Shown piece by piece: positions 53,657 through 62,652 of a stretch of 63,039 nt of DNA. Under the pieces are notes generated by a model. It did not search any database. It was given only the letters and a program-made list of their open reading frames with translations, and was not told the DNA's origin. The stretch's first letter is position 1. Every line of letters begins with the position of its first letter. Made by a program: the position numbers and the translations under genes. Source of the DNA: Candidatus Zipacnadia bacterium (lineage in GTDB: Bacteria; Armatimonadota; Zipacnadia; Zipacnadales; Zipacnadaceae); contig JALGUR010000004.1 of the NCBI GenBank assembly GCA_029820565.1, positions 1 through 63,039 of the forward strand, in the 5' to 3' direction.

Positions 53657-54690
53657 TCAAATGGACTTGAGCAACTGGTCCAGGACTTCCAGGCCCTTGC
53701 GTTCAGCGCTTCCGGCTTCCCTGACCAACGCCGCCCCTTCGGGACTATTGAGTTGTTCATCTTCTTCAATTCCGCCGGCCGGCTCAAAGGGGTGCAGTTC
53801 GGCCAGTTCTTTGAGTTTTGCATGGACGTGCGAATAGTGTACTATCGCCTCGTCAAACAGCGCATCAGCCTGGGCGGCCAGCCGTTCCTTGGCCTCCTTC
53901 AAGAACGCGGCCGCTTCGCCCCGGCACTCCGCCCACACCATGGCGTTGTAGCCCTGGCCAAACCGGTCCGCAGTACCGTGTTCAAGTGCCTCTACCCATA
54001 GGTCAAAGCCCGCCGGACCGGAGCGATAATCCGGGTAGATCCATTTCTCGGGGTTCTCGGCGTGTTCCAGGGCCAAGGTCAAGGCGTCTTTGACGACCTT
54101 CTCATCGGCGGCTGGTTCGCAGGGCTGGACGGTGTACATTTCCAGGACCCCAATGCCCGAATCCCCGCACCTTCGTCACATCCGGCACCGGAATAATAGT
54201 AACCCACGTCATCATATCCGTAGACGACATAGTATTCCGGGATGTCCAGTTCCCACCCATAGCAGGGAATGTTGTTGTCCAGGCTTTCACACACCAATGC
54301 CCAGGCCTTTTCCTGCTGAGCAGCGAAGTCAGAGGCGTCTTTGTGGGCAACCACACCCGCCACCTTGTAGCCCAGATTCGGCGCGAGTCGGAACAACATT
54401 TCCGTGTTCCAGGCGGTGGGACCACTCGGGCAGACAACCTTGTGGATGTTGATGATGAACGCATGGCCGGTGCCGCCATATAGCCACGGCCAAGAAATCT
54501 CCGCCCCCAAATAGTCCAAACAGCCCTTTATACATCCTAAATGGCTGACCCATCTGGGCTGCCAACGCAATCCTGCCAACTCTTTTTTCATCGCTTCTCC
54601 TCCTTCGTAGGGTTCTTTCCTGTCATATTTGCAGCCGCCTATGGCGAGGGCGGCAAGGCCGATGGTATTGAGGAACTCTCTGCGCTTCAT
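53657..54690 (-). pseudogene. Lipoprotein-like BtrH-N-type gene split by a frameshift
   Basis: Two overlapping frames make one protein. The first, from ATG 54690, has a signal with MKRREFLNTIGLAALAIGGC (lipobox Cys or Tat-like), then GAEISWPWLYGGTGHAFIIN and DDVGYYYSGAGCDEG. At a GCGGGG run (about 54165) the sense continues in another frame as GIGVLEMYTVQPCEPAADEK and on to LDQLLKSI at 53657. The order and content match uncharacterised BtrH N-terminal-like proteins. A one-base indel explains the break; it may be real or an assembly error. The full product would be about 344 residues. Confidence 0.75.
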
Positions 54691-54722
54691 TGGTTAGGCC
54701 CCCTAATTCCGCGAGACAGTCT

Positions 54723-55535
54723 TTAGAATCCCACCACAATTGTGGTAACGGCGCCAACCAGTATGCAATAGGCAGCGAAATACATCAAGTTGCCGGCGCG
54801 GACGGCGCGGACTACGATGTTAATGGCCACGTATCCGCTTATGGCGGCGACGATTCCCCCTACCAAATATGATAGCCACATCGTCGGTTCCCCAGGTTGA
54901 GCAACGAATCTTGCGGCCTCTAACACAGTGCCTCCCAGTATGACAGGAGCTGACAACAGAAAGGCAAATCTGGGTGCCCAATCACGTTGTAAGCCTGATG
55001 CCAGTCCAGCCGCGATAGTACATCCGGAGCGCGATAGGCCGGGCATAATAGCCACCGCTTGAGCACACCCTACTATTACGGCGTCTACGGCTGTAGTACG
55101 AGGTAGGTGCTTGTGCCCTCTCAGCCAATTAACCGCCAGCAGGATCAGACCAGTACCTATCAGGGCCAGGCCCACGGCTAATACGCTGCGGAATAGTTGT
55201 TCAACTATGTCTTCAAATAGGTAGCCAATGAGCGCTGCGGGCAGCGTGCCTACTATCAGCAGTCCTACCAAGCGGCGGGACTGGGTCAGTTTATCATACC
55301 CAGATTCATCCGCTGGATTCCAAACCACGAGGCTCTTGAGCATCTGCGCGAAATCCTGCCGATAGTAGGCAAAGATGGCCAGCAAGGTGCCGAAATGCAC
55401 CACCACAAAAAAGGTTAGGGGAGGCTTGATACCTAATAGCTGGGAAACGAGGGCCAGATGGCCGGAACTGGAGACAGGGAGGAATTCAGTGGCTCCCTGA
55501 ACTATACCCAGGGTGATCGCTTGGGCCAAACTCAC
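54723..55535 (-). CDS. uppP: Undecaprenyl-diphosphatase
   Basis: Recycles undecaprenyl diphosphate to the monophosphate carrier for peptidoglycan and surface glycans. 270 residues, about eight membrane spans. Signature motifs VQGATEFLPVSSSGHLAL and MPGLSRSGCTIAAGLASG contain the catalytic Glu, Ser, His and Arg residues. The GTG start at 55535 overlaps the stop of the preceding exporter gene by four bases (GTGA), so the pair is co-translated. Confidence 0.95.
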   Translation of the reverse strand: MSLAQAITLGIVQGATEFLPVSSSGHLALVSQLLGIKPPLTFFVVVHFGTLLAIFAYYRQDFAQMLKSLVVWNPADESGYDKLTQSRRLVGLLIVGTLPAALIGYLFEDIVEQLFRSVLAVGLALIGTGLILLAVNWLRGHKHLPRTTAVDAVIVGCAQAVAIMPGLSRSGCTIAAGLASGLQRDWAPRFAFLLSAPVILGGTVLEAARFVAQPGEPTMWLSYLVGGIVAAISGYVAINIVVRAVRAGNLMYFAAYCILVGAVTTIVVGF

Positions 55536-56650
55536 GGGCCCTCGTCCTTCCAGGCTGGCGCCAATTCAGTATAATGGGCATAAGTTACCTTAATCATTGC
55601 GGCCACGGGCACCGCGATTAACATCCCCAGAATCCCCAGAAACTCCCCGCCGATCAGTAGGGAGATAATTATTGTTACCGGATGCAGCCTGACTTCCCGA
55701 CCCAGGATTATGGGCACGAGCACATTAGCCTGGATTATATTGAGGATGATATACAATATCAGGACCAGTAGGGCGGTCTGCCACCCGTTTTGTACCCAGG
55801 GCACAGCCACCACCGGGATGCCCGCCGCTACCGAGCCCACAATGGGGATCAATTGAGCCAGGCCCACCAGCATGGCCAATATCAGAACAGTCTGCCTGAC
55901 ACCTGTGGCCCAGAGAATCACACCGGTAAGGACTCCAATGATCAAACACAACAGCAGTTGGCCTTGAATGTACCGGCTCAACACATAGTTCAGTTTGTCT
56001 ATCAGTTGGTCTATTGGCCCTCGTTGCTTTTGGGGGAGCAGTGCCAAAGTGCCCGTGCGCAGGCTCCTGCTGTCCGTCACAAAATAGAAGGCCAGTATCG
56101 GAATAATGAATAGATACACAAGATACGATCCCCGCAGCCAGGCCCAGCGAGGGACATTGGCACCGGCCTGCAACAGGGCCTCGGCCCAGACAGCGGCCTT
56201 CTCGTTGATGACCTCTTTCACATTCTCGGGGGCGGTGGCCGCATATCTCTCCATCCACTCATTTATCAGGTCCGGCAGTCTCTTACCCCAGCTCTGGAAG
56301 TCAGCGACCAGCACTTTGACTTCATTCCAAATCGTCGCCGAGGTCAGAGTAAATAGGCCAAGGATCACCACGATCGCAAGTAGAATCGCCAATGCAGCGC
56401 CGATCATACGCTTGGTAGACAGGGACAGCGGTCCGGGCAGGCGGGTAAAGTGCTCCACGAAGGGACTCAGAAAATAGGCCAGGCCAGTCGCCAGTATTAT
56501 ACTGACGAGAATGGCGGCAGTTCTCTGAACAATGTATGCCAGCGTCGGCGGCGTCCAGAATATCAGATACAATAAAGCCCCCACAATCACCGCTACTGCT
56601 ATGATGCGCCGTGGTGTCCAGGATTGACGGGTCTGACCATTAGTAGTCAT
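55532..56650 (-). CDS. AI-2E family transporter (PerM-like)
   Basis: 372 residues with about seven to eight membrane helices. Family marks: an N-terminal pair of spans (IIAVAVIVGALLYLIFWTPP), then AYFLSPFVEHFTRLP, the amphipathic VKVLVADFQSWGKRLPDLIN region, and GVILWATGVRQTVLILAMLV with LAQLIPIVGSVAAGIPVVAV. Members export varied small molecules; TqsA moves autoinducer-2, but specificity cannot be assigned. AGGAGGTG precedes the ATG. Translationally coupled to uppP. Confidence 0.92.
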   Translation of the reverse strand: MTTNGQTRQSWTPRRIIAVAVIVGALLYLIFWTPPTLAYIVQRTAAILVSIILATGLAYFLSPFVEHFTRLPGPLSLSTKRMIGAALAILLAIVVILGLFTLTSATIWNEVKVLVADFQSWGKRLPDLINEWMERYAATAPENVKEVINEKAAVWAEALLQAGANVPRWAWLRGSYLVYLFIIPILAFYFVTDSRSLRTGTLALLPQKQRGPIDQLIDKLNYVLSRYIQGQLLLCLIIGVLTGVILWATGVRQTVLILAMLVGLAQLIPIVGSVAAGIPVVAVPWVQNGWQTALLVLILYIILNIIQANVLVPIILGREVRLHPVTIIISLLIGGEFLGILGMLIAVPVAAMIKVTYAHYTELAPAWKDEGP

Positions 56651-56685
56651 CTTGACAAAACACCTCCTGGCCCCGAGCCACTGTC

Positions 56686-57864
56686 CTACTTAGGGCGGAC
56701 ATCCAATCCGAACTCATCAGGGCGTTGTTCTCGCCGTCCCCACAGGTACTCCAGAGCGTCGCAGATGCGCCGGGCCGCTTGGCCATCCCCATAGGGGCAC
56801 TTGCCACTGGCCATCTCCGCGTACGCCGAGGGGCTGGTAAGCAAGCGATCGGCCTCGGCAACGATAGTCTCAGTCTGAGTGCCCACCAGGCGAGCGGTGC
56901 CGGCCGCAATGCCTTCAGGTCTTTCCGTCTTCTCTCGTATTACCAGCACCGGGATGCCCAAGGCGGGAGCTTCCTCCTGAATCCCACCTGAATCGGTGAT
57001 AATAAGGTCGGTGCGGGTCATAATCGCCACAAAGGTTAGGTAATCGGGCGGCTGGCATAGTACTATCCGGTCCACCCCATCCAGTAACTCGTGAGCAGCC
57101 TGGCGGACCGCCGGATTAGGGTGTACCGGATATATCATAGTTAAATCCCTGTGCTGAGCAACGATCTGGCGCAGGGCCATACAGATTCGGGTAAACGGCA
57201 CCCCCCAATTCTCGCGGCGGTGAGCCGTCACTAACAGCAGTCGCCCGGGCGTCCGCTCAATCCACTCAAACTCCCCTCCAGCCAGACTGGGCTGGCGCTG
57301 GCGGATGTAATCCAGGGCATCCACCACCGGATTGCCCGTAACAAATATGTGATCAGCCACCACCCCCTCGGCCAGTAGATTGTCCCGGGCTTGGGCGGTA
57401 GCGGCGAAGTGAAAATCCGCCAGGACCCCAGTCAGCCGCCGGTTAATCTCCTCGGGGAAAGGCGAGAATTTATCCTCGGTACGCAGGCCGGCCTCCACGT
57501 GGGCCACTTTAATTTGCTGGTAATAGGCCGCCAAACTGGTGGCAAAGGTAGTAGTGGTATCGCCCTGAACCATTACAAGGTCAGGCTGCATCTGTTGCAG
57601 AGCCTGCTGCACTCCTTCCAAAGCGTGGGTGGTAATGTGAGCCAGGCTCTGCCGTGGTGCCATTATGTCCAGGTCAATGTCCGGCTCGATGTCAAAGACC
57701 GTCAGCATTTGGTCCAGCAGCTCCCGATGCTGGGCGGTTACTATCATGGTGACAGCGAAGTTTTCGGGGCGCTGTTGGAGTTGCAAGTATACCGGCGCCA
57801 ATTTTATAGCTTCGGGTCGGGTGCCACAGACTATGACTACTGAAATCGGTTTCACCGCAACCAT
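56686..57864 (-). CDS. wecB: UDP-N-acetylglucosamine 2-epimerase (non-hydrolysing)
   Basis: Interconverts UDP-GlcNAc and UDP-ManNAc for surface polysaccharide. 392 residues from ATG 57864 (GAGGGGAATC upstream). Motifs: VVIVCGTRPEAIKLAP, VMVQGDTTTTFATSLAAYY, HVEAGLRTEDKFSPFPEEIN, VTAHRRENWG and TDSGGIQEEAPALGIPVLVI. It follows the wecA-like gene; together they feed lipid-linked glycan assembly. Confidence 0.95.
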   Translation of the reverse strand: MVAVKPISVVIVCGTRPEAIKLAPVYLQLQQRPENFAVTMIVTAQHRELLDQMLTVFDIEPDIDLDIMAPRQSLAHITTHALEGVQQALQQMQPDLVMVQGDTTTTFATSLAAYYQQIKVAHVEAGLRTEDKFSPFPEEINRRLTGVLADFHFAATAQARDNLLAEGVVADHIFVTGNPVVDALDYIRQRQPSLAGGEFEWIERTPGRLLLVTAHRRENWGVPFTRICMALRQIVAQHRDLTMIYPVHPNPAVRQAAHELLDGVDRIVLCQPPDYLTFVAIMTRTDLIITDSGGIQEEAPALGIPVLVIREKTERPEGIAAGTARLVGTQTETIVAEADRLLTSPSAYAEMASGKCPYGDGQAARRICDALEYLWGRREQRPDEFGLDVRPK

Positions 57865-57916
57865 GATTCCCCTCACCGTAGGAACAGAGTCCTCGCAGCG
57901 CCAAAACCCCTATTCG

Positions 57917-57970
57917 GTAGGAGTGGCATCCCTGCTGCGATAGATATCGGGGCTACGAAGCCCCTCCTAC
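57917..57970. repeat. 54-bp double-hairpin palindromic repeat
   Basis: Bounded by GTAGGAG and CTCCTAC, with TGGCATCCCTGC and GGGGCTACGAAGCCCC segments; the second is a 6-bp perfect stem. Partial further units (57889-57900 and 57977-58016, ending CCCTCCTACAAG) flank it, so the wecA-wecB gap is a small cluster. Confidence 0.75.
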
Positions 57971-58018
57971 TGTACACCAAGGGTGTCGGGCCAGAGACAG
58001 CCCTCCTACAAGGGCATT

Positions 58019-58963
58019 TCACCGCAACCACAACCCTAACGCCACTGTACACAGTATGGCGGTAACGGCATAGTAGATTAGCACTGTCTGGGTAACGCTG
58101 AGCCCCCGGTCCAGCAAGCGGTGGTGCAGGTGAGTGCGGTCAGCATTGTAAATTGGTTTGCCCTTTATCATACGCTGGAAGGTGGTGCTAAGGGTATCAT
58201 ATATCGGCACTCCCATAACTACAACCGGCACGAATACGGCAACTGCTGCGGTGCTCTTGAAGGTGCCCATCACCGAGATGCAAGCCAGCAGATATCCCAG
58301 AAACATCGCACCGGTGTCCCCCATAAAGATGCGAGCCGGACTGAAATTGTACCGCAAAAAGCCCAAACATGCACCTACCACCGCGGCCGCCAGAACGGCC
58401 ACTGGCTGCATCCCTCCAGTGAGAGCCATAATTGTGAAGGTCGCCGCCGCCAGGGCGCAGACCCCGGCAGCCAATCCATCCAAGCCATCAAGCCAGTTGA
58501 TAGCATTAATCATAAAGACAATCCAGAAGACCGTCAGTGGTCCTGCCCAGAGTCCCAGATCCAGATACGGGCTACCGCCCCACAATGCCAGCGGATTGGT
58601 AATCCCCACAATACGCACACCACCATACAGAGCGATTGTAGCCACAATTATTTGGCCCACCAAGCGCGGGGCCGGATGGAGGCCCCGAATGTCATCTACG
58701 AGACATATTATGGCCAGAAGGAGTGAGCCTACCAATACTCCGACAATCTCAGGGCCAAGCTCGGAGCCTCCCGCTGCTACTACAGCAAGCCAAAAGGCCA
58801 CAAGTATAGCCACGCCCCCGGCGGTAGGAGTGATTTCGTGGTGGACTCGGCGCACCTCAGGACGATCCAGCGCCCCGATGCGCGGAGCAATCTTCACTAC
58901 CGCTGGTGTCAACAGTAGGGCGAGTAGCAAAGCGACTATCACAGCCACCAGCCAACTCATCAC
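58019..58963 (-). CDS. wecA: Undecaprenyl-phosphate sugar-1-phosphate transferase (WecA/TagO/MraY family)
   Basis: Starts lipid-linked glycan synthesis by moving GlcNAc-1-P (or similar) to undecaprenyl phosphate. 314 residues, about 10 membrane spans. Diagnostic motifs: [18 protein letters not shown], the acidic [30 protein letters not shown]-like [20 protein letters not shown] and the His-rich [16 protein letters not shown]-like [11 protein letters not shown] loop. The HHRLLD loop favours WecA/TagO over MraY. It overlaps the dCMP deaminase gene by four bases. Confidence 0.93.
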   Translation of the reverse strand: MMSWLVAVIVALLLALLLTPAVVKIAPRIGALDRPEVRRVHHEITPTAGGVAILVAFWLAVVAAGGSELGPEIVGVLVGSLLLAIICLVDDIRGLHPAPRLVGQIIVATIALYGGVRIVGITNPLALWGGSPYLDLGLWAGPLTVFWIVFMINAINWLDGLDGLAAGVCALAAATFTIMALTGGMQPVAVLAAAVVGACLGFLRYNFSPARIFMGDTGAMFLGYLLACISVMGTFKSTAAVAVFVPVVVMGVPIYDTLSTTFQRMIKGKPIYNADRTHLHHRLLDRGLSVTQTVLIYYAVTAILCTVALGLWLR

Positions 58964-59463
58964 GATTCTGATCCGCGCTCCTCAGCCGACCACTGTACCA
59001 GTTCGACGCCGGCTTCCTCCAGCATCTCGCGAGCCAGTCCATCAGGATAGTCGCCGGCAAAGACGATTTTCTTGACATTGGCGTTGATAAGCATCTTGGT
59101 ACAGGTAACACAGGGCTGGATGGTACTATAGCAGGTTATGTCCCCCTCCAGAGCCACCCCGTGTACAGCCGCCTGAATAATCGCATTTTGCTCGGCGTGC
59201 AATCCGCGGCACAGTTCCTGACGCTCGCCGGAGGGGATGCCCAGCCTTTCCCGCAAGCAGCCGCCCAACTCTGCACAATGAGCCATTCCCTGGGGAGCAC
59301 CGTTGTAACCAGTGGACAGGATACGGCGGTCGCGAACCAGGATTGCTCCCACCTGCCGACGCAGGCAGGTAGAACGGGTCGCTACCACTCGGCAGATTCG
59401 CATAAAATACTCGTCCCAACTGGGGCGCACCACGTCTTGTACCATTAAATTATTTTCACTCAC
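58960..59463 (-). CDS. dCMP deaminase family zinc enzyme (ComEB-like)
   Basis: Converts dCMP to dUMP for thymidylate supply. 167 residues. Zinc site: [16 protein letters not shown] (His, Glu) and [14 protein letters not shown] (two Cys). [19 protein letters not shown] and [19 protein letters not shown] are typical. The GTG start overlaps the rpiB stop (GTGA), and its own stop overlaps the wecA start, giving a tightly coupled rpiB-deaminase-wecA string. The same neighbourhood (rpiB, comEB, wecA/tagO, wecB/mnaA) is known in Firmicutes and relatives. Confidence 0.94.
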   Translation of the reverse strand: MSENNLMVQDVVRPSWDEYFMRICRVVATRSTCLRRQVGAILVRDRRILSTGYNGAPQGMAHCAELGGCLRERLGIPSGERQELCRGLHAEQNAIIQAAVHGVALEGDITCYSTIQPCVTCTKMLINANVKKIVFAGDYPDGLAREMLEEAGVELVQWSAEERGSES

Positions 59464-59978
59464 TGGTTTGTCTCTCGCTCGGAAGATCTTAGTTGCAGCT
59501 GCTCTTCATCACCCTCACCACCAGGGCCGGGACTCGAGAGCGCCGCCAAGGCGTCTACTTTGGCTCGGCGTTGCCGGTGCCTGGGCTCCGGGGAAAGTTG
59601 AGTCTGCAGAAAAACCGCAAGGACCTCCTTGGCTACTTCTGGGCCGATAACGCGGCCGCCCATAGTTATAATAGTAGCGGCATTATGGGAACGGGCCAGG
59701 CGAGCACTGTAAGTGTCATGGCACAAGGCGGCGTTGACTCCACTGACTTTATTGGCCGCTATCGCCATACCAATGCCGGTGCCGCACATCAGCACACCGA
59801 GGTCGGCCCGACCGTCCCGAACCGCGACGGCAACCTGCTGGGCATAATCAGGATAATCGCACCGGTCTGGCTCTGAGCTGCCAAAATCAATGACCTCGTG
59901 GTGCAACGATTCAATGACTTCCAGGACCGCACTGCGTAGTGGATGGCCGGCATGGTCATTGCCTACGGCGATACGCAT
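59460..59978 (-). CDS. rpiB: Ribose 5-phosphate isomerase B
   Basis: Interconverts ribose 5-phosphate and ribulose 5-phosphate. 172 residues. RpiB/LacAB motifs: [51 protein letters not shown] with the catalytic Cys, and [20 protein letters not shown]. The C-terminus carries an extra ~25-residue polar tail beyond the usual end. GGAGGTC precedes the ATG. First gene of the run leading to wecB and a source of ribulose 5-phosphate. Confidence 0.95.
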   Translation of the reverse strand: MRIAVGNDHAGHPLRSAVLEVIESLHHEVIDFGSSEPDRCDYPDYAQQVAVAVRDGRADLGVLMCGTGIGMAIAANKVSGVNAALCHDTYSARLARSHNAATIITMGGRVIGPEVAKEVLAVFLQTQLSPEPRHRQRRAKVDALAALSSPGPGGEGDEEQLQLRSSERETNQ

Positions 59979-60111
59979 GCTAATACGACCTCCATGATAT
60001 TGACAATTCTATGTCCGACCCATAACATCTTTGCCTAACCGCGGCGCTCACCAAGTCCGCACCAGGATAGACTTGGGAGCGGGCCTATTCTCCCAGCGGC
60101 GCGGGAGGCAC

Positions 60112-60138
60112 AGAAAAGACCTCCTGAGTGACAGGAGG
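60112..60138 (-). terminator. Intrinsic terminator after the histidine kinase gene
   Basis: Minus-strand stem CCTCCTG/CAGGAGG (60120-60138) with a 5-nt loop followed by TCTTTTCTG. It lies about 95 bp beyond the kinase stop. Confidence 0.75.
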
Positions 60139-60230
60139 CCTGGGCAATCAACCTCTCGCCTGGGGATTGAGCAGTTAGAGAGATGAATATTGGATTGATT
60201 TGTCTGAGCGGTCCCGAGGGTGCCACTCCC

Positions 60231-61949
60231 TCAAGTCCTTTGCGCCAATGTCTCCTCGATAATCGGCTCCTTGGGCAGCCCTACACTAAAGGTGGAGCCT
60301 TTCCCTACCTCACTCCACGACAGCCGCACGTCACCACCGTGGGCTCGAGCTAAATGGCGCACCAAGTACAATCCGATGCCCGTGCCTTTTATGCCTTTAC
60401 GGTTGGCGTCGTTACCCACCATCTCAAAGCGCTCGAATATCTTGTCGCGATGCTCTTCAGGTACCCCCAGGCCTTCATCGGTAATGTCTATGCGGACACT
60501 GTCTCCTTCGTCTTCCCCCGCGACCGTGATTCGGCCGCCCTCAGGCGAGTACTTCACGGCATTGCCTATTAGGTTGTCCAGAATCTGGGCAACCTTGTCA
60601 GCGTCGGCTTGAATAGTAGGAAAACCAGGAGGGATTTCGTTGATTAACTCATGCTCACTGCCAGCAGTATACTCCCGCTGCGTAGCTAATACTTTCCCAA
60701 CTGCCTGGCTGACGTCCACTTCGGCGATCTGCATGTCCAACGTACGGCCCGACTCAATGCGCGAGACATTCAACAGGTCATTGATAAGCCGGGTAAGCCG
60801 ATCACACTCTTGGTCAATAATTTCGTAAAACTCGTGACGGGTGGCGTCGTCATAAAGGTCTTCGGTATCATCCAACAGAGTGGAGACAAAGCCCTTAATA
60901 GAAGTCAGAGGTGTGCGCAGTTCATGGGAGACGGTAGACACAAATGCAGTCTTCATCTGTTCGACGCGGCGGAGGTCAGTAATATCGCTGAAGATGGCCA
61001 CTACGCTGGGCACGCGCTGATTAGGTCCGCCCATGGGACTGGTCTCCACTTTGTAGGTGCGCTTATTGACCTCAGAGGTCATTTCACATTCCATCTCGTC
61101 TCTGCGCTCCAGAGATTCGGCAAGCAACTCTACAACTTGTTCGTTGTTGATCACTTCCGAGACTGGCTGACCTTCGTAACCATCAGGACTTAAGCCCAAC
61201 AGCCGGCAAGCGGCCTTATTTATCAGTCGTATGTCATGCTGATGGCCCATGACTACTACGCCCGCTCGAATGGTTTCAAACGTCTGCTCCAAGCGCTGTT
61301 TTTCTTCGCTCAGTTGGATATACAGTTGGGCATTGGAGATAACTGCTGCTGCCTGCTCGGCCAGCATCTCCAGCAGACGTATATCGTCGTCGTTGAATTC
61401 TTGCTCATACCTTTTGTTACAGGTATGCATCACCCCAATGACCCGCTCGTGGACTACTCGTTCTTCCTCGTCCCGCTCTTTGATAGTCAAAGGCACACAG
61501 ATTCCATTGCGGATGCGCAGCTCCGAGACCACTTCAGGCAGAACGTGAGGATCATTGAGCGCGTCATTGTACAAATGAGATTCGCTGCCGCGGTATACTA
61601 GGCCGGTTATGCCTTCATCGGGCTTTATGGCCAGGTGGCTGGCTTGGTGTTCAGTAATTCCCAGGGCTGGCGGCAGTATCGTTAGTTCGCGATTCTCAGC
61701 CTGGTACAGTAGTATCAACACCTTCTCGGCCTGAACAATCATAGCCACTTTATTGATAAGCCGGCCGAGTGTCTGGCGCAACTCTGGCTTGGTGATTACT
61801 ATCGCCGGCATCTCGGCCATTACTCTGGCAGTATACAGTTCTCCCTCTAAGTCTCTTATCTTGCCCTGTAGCTCAGTGACGACCAAGCGATAGCGCTCGA
61901 GTTCCTTACGCAAAGTAGTTGGGTCTTCAGGAATAACCTTATCAGGCAT
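60231..61949 (-). CDS. GAF-PAS sensor histidine kinase
   Basis: 572 residues, soluble. An N-terminal coiled coil (LERYRLVVTELQGKIRDLEG) leads into a GAF domain (about 55-205; IKPDEGITGLVYRGSES, IGVMHTCNKRYEQEF). A PAS domain follows (about 220-335; FETIRAGVVVMGHQHDIRLI), then HisKA with the phosphoacceptor in VSTVSHELRTPLTSIKGFV. The ATPase has N box DNLIGNAVKYSPEGG, DEGLGVPEEHRDKIFERF and GTGIGLYLVRHLARAHGG. The signal is unknown. AAGGAGG lies upstream of the ATG, and a terminator follows. No regulator gene adjoins it. Confidence 0.94.
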   Translation of the reverse strand: MPDKVIPEDPTTLRKELERYRLVVTELQGKIRDLEGELYTARVMAEMPAIVITKPELRQTLGRLINKVAMIVQAEKVLILLYQAENRELTILPPALGITEHQASHLAIKPDEGITGLVYRGSESHLYNDALNDPHVLPEVVSELRIRNGICVPLTIKERDEEERVVHERVIGVMHTCNKRYEQEFNDDDIRLLEMLAEQAAAVISNAQLYIQLSEEKQRLEQTFETIRAGVVVMGHQHDIRLINKAACRLLGLSPDGYEGQPVSEVINNEQVVELLAESLERRDEMECEMTSEVNKRTYKVETSPMGGPNQRVPSVVAIFSDITDLRRVEQMKTAFVSTVSHELRTPLTSIKGFVSTLLDDTEDLYDDATRHEFYEIIDQECDRLTRLINDLLNVSRIESGRTLDMQIAEVDVSQAVGKVLATQREYTAGSEHELINEIPPGFPTIQADADKVAQILDNLIGNAVKYSPEGGRITVAGEDEGDSVRIDITDEGLGVPEEHRDKIFERFEMVGNDANRKGIKGTGIGLYLVRHLARAHGGDVRLSWSEVGKGSTFSVGLPKEPIIEETLAQRT

Positions 61950-62078
61950 TGCTTAATCCGTCCTCCTTGTAGGCCCCCCTCATTGTATTACACTTGCTTC
62001 TCATGACCAATTAGAATCCGGTTCAATTCTTGGTGATAAAAATATAGTGGCGTTGGGGCGCAGGATTGCCGGTCTATC

Positions 62079-62459
62079 CTAACGTCCCCGGCGGGCTTCG
62101 CGGCTGCGGCGCAGTTCACTCTGGCGCCGATTGCTCTTCTTCATAAATTCAGTCAACCGCTGTTCGAAATCTCTGGAGACGTGGGTAGAAGCAGAGGTAC
62201 TTGTCTTTGGATCACGAGTACCGCCCGCCTGAGCACGCTTTATAGATAACTCAAACTGCCCAGGCTCTTTTTGCTCCATTACCACGACTTCCACCACATC
62301 TCCCTCGTGTAAATACTCAGCCACATCGGTAACGAAATCGTGAGAAATCTCCGAAATATGCACTAAACCCGTCTCTTCTTCGGACAGCGACACAATAGCC
62401 CCATAGGGCAAGACCTTAATCACTGTACCCTCCACTGTCTGTCCTGGTGACACCGACAT
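62079..62459 (-). CDS. S1-domain RNA-binding protein
   Basis: 126 residues from ATG 62459 (GGAGG 11 bases upstream). One S1 OB-fold (about 3-75): VSPGQTVEGTVIKVLPYGAI, then EETGLVHISEISHDFVTDVA and the closing GQFELSIKRAQ. A basic C-terminal tail follows (RQSELRRSREARRGR). Similar in plan to YabR / general stress protein 13, which associate with ribosomes or RNA. A longer N-terminal extension is open but has no family support. Confidence 0.85.
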   Translation of the reverse strand: MSVSPGQTVEGTVIKVLPYGAIVSLSEEETGLVHISEISHDFVTDVAEYLHEGDVVEVVVMEQKEPGQFELSIKRAQAGGTRDPKTSTSASTHVSRDFEQRLTEFMKKSNRRQSELRRSREARRGR

Positions 62460-62652
62460 ACTATCTGCAACCTCCAATAAACGATTAACGGCAGCACGCA
62501 CCACCAATCCCAACGATGCGTTAATTATAACGCAACTTATGTTGGCTGTCAACCCACCGTAGCCGACTGGTTTCGCACTGCCAATGGTTACATTAACCTT
62601 CATAGAACGGGCTGGCGACGGCTGGCCTGCAATGCGGCACCGGCATCTTCGC

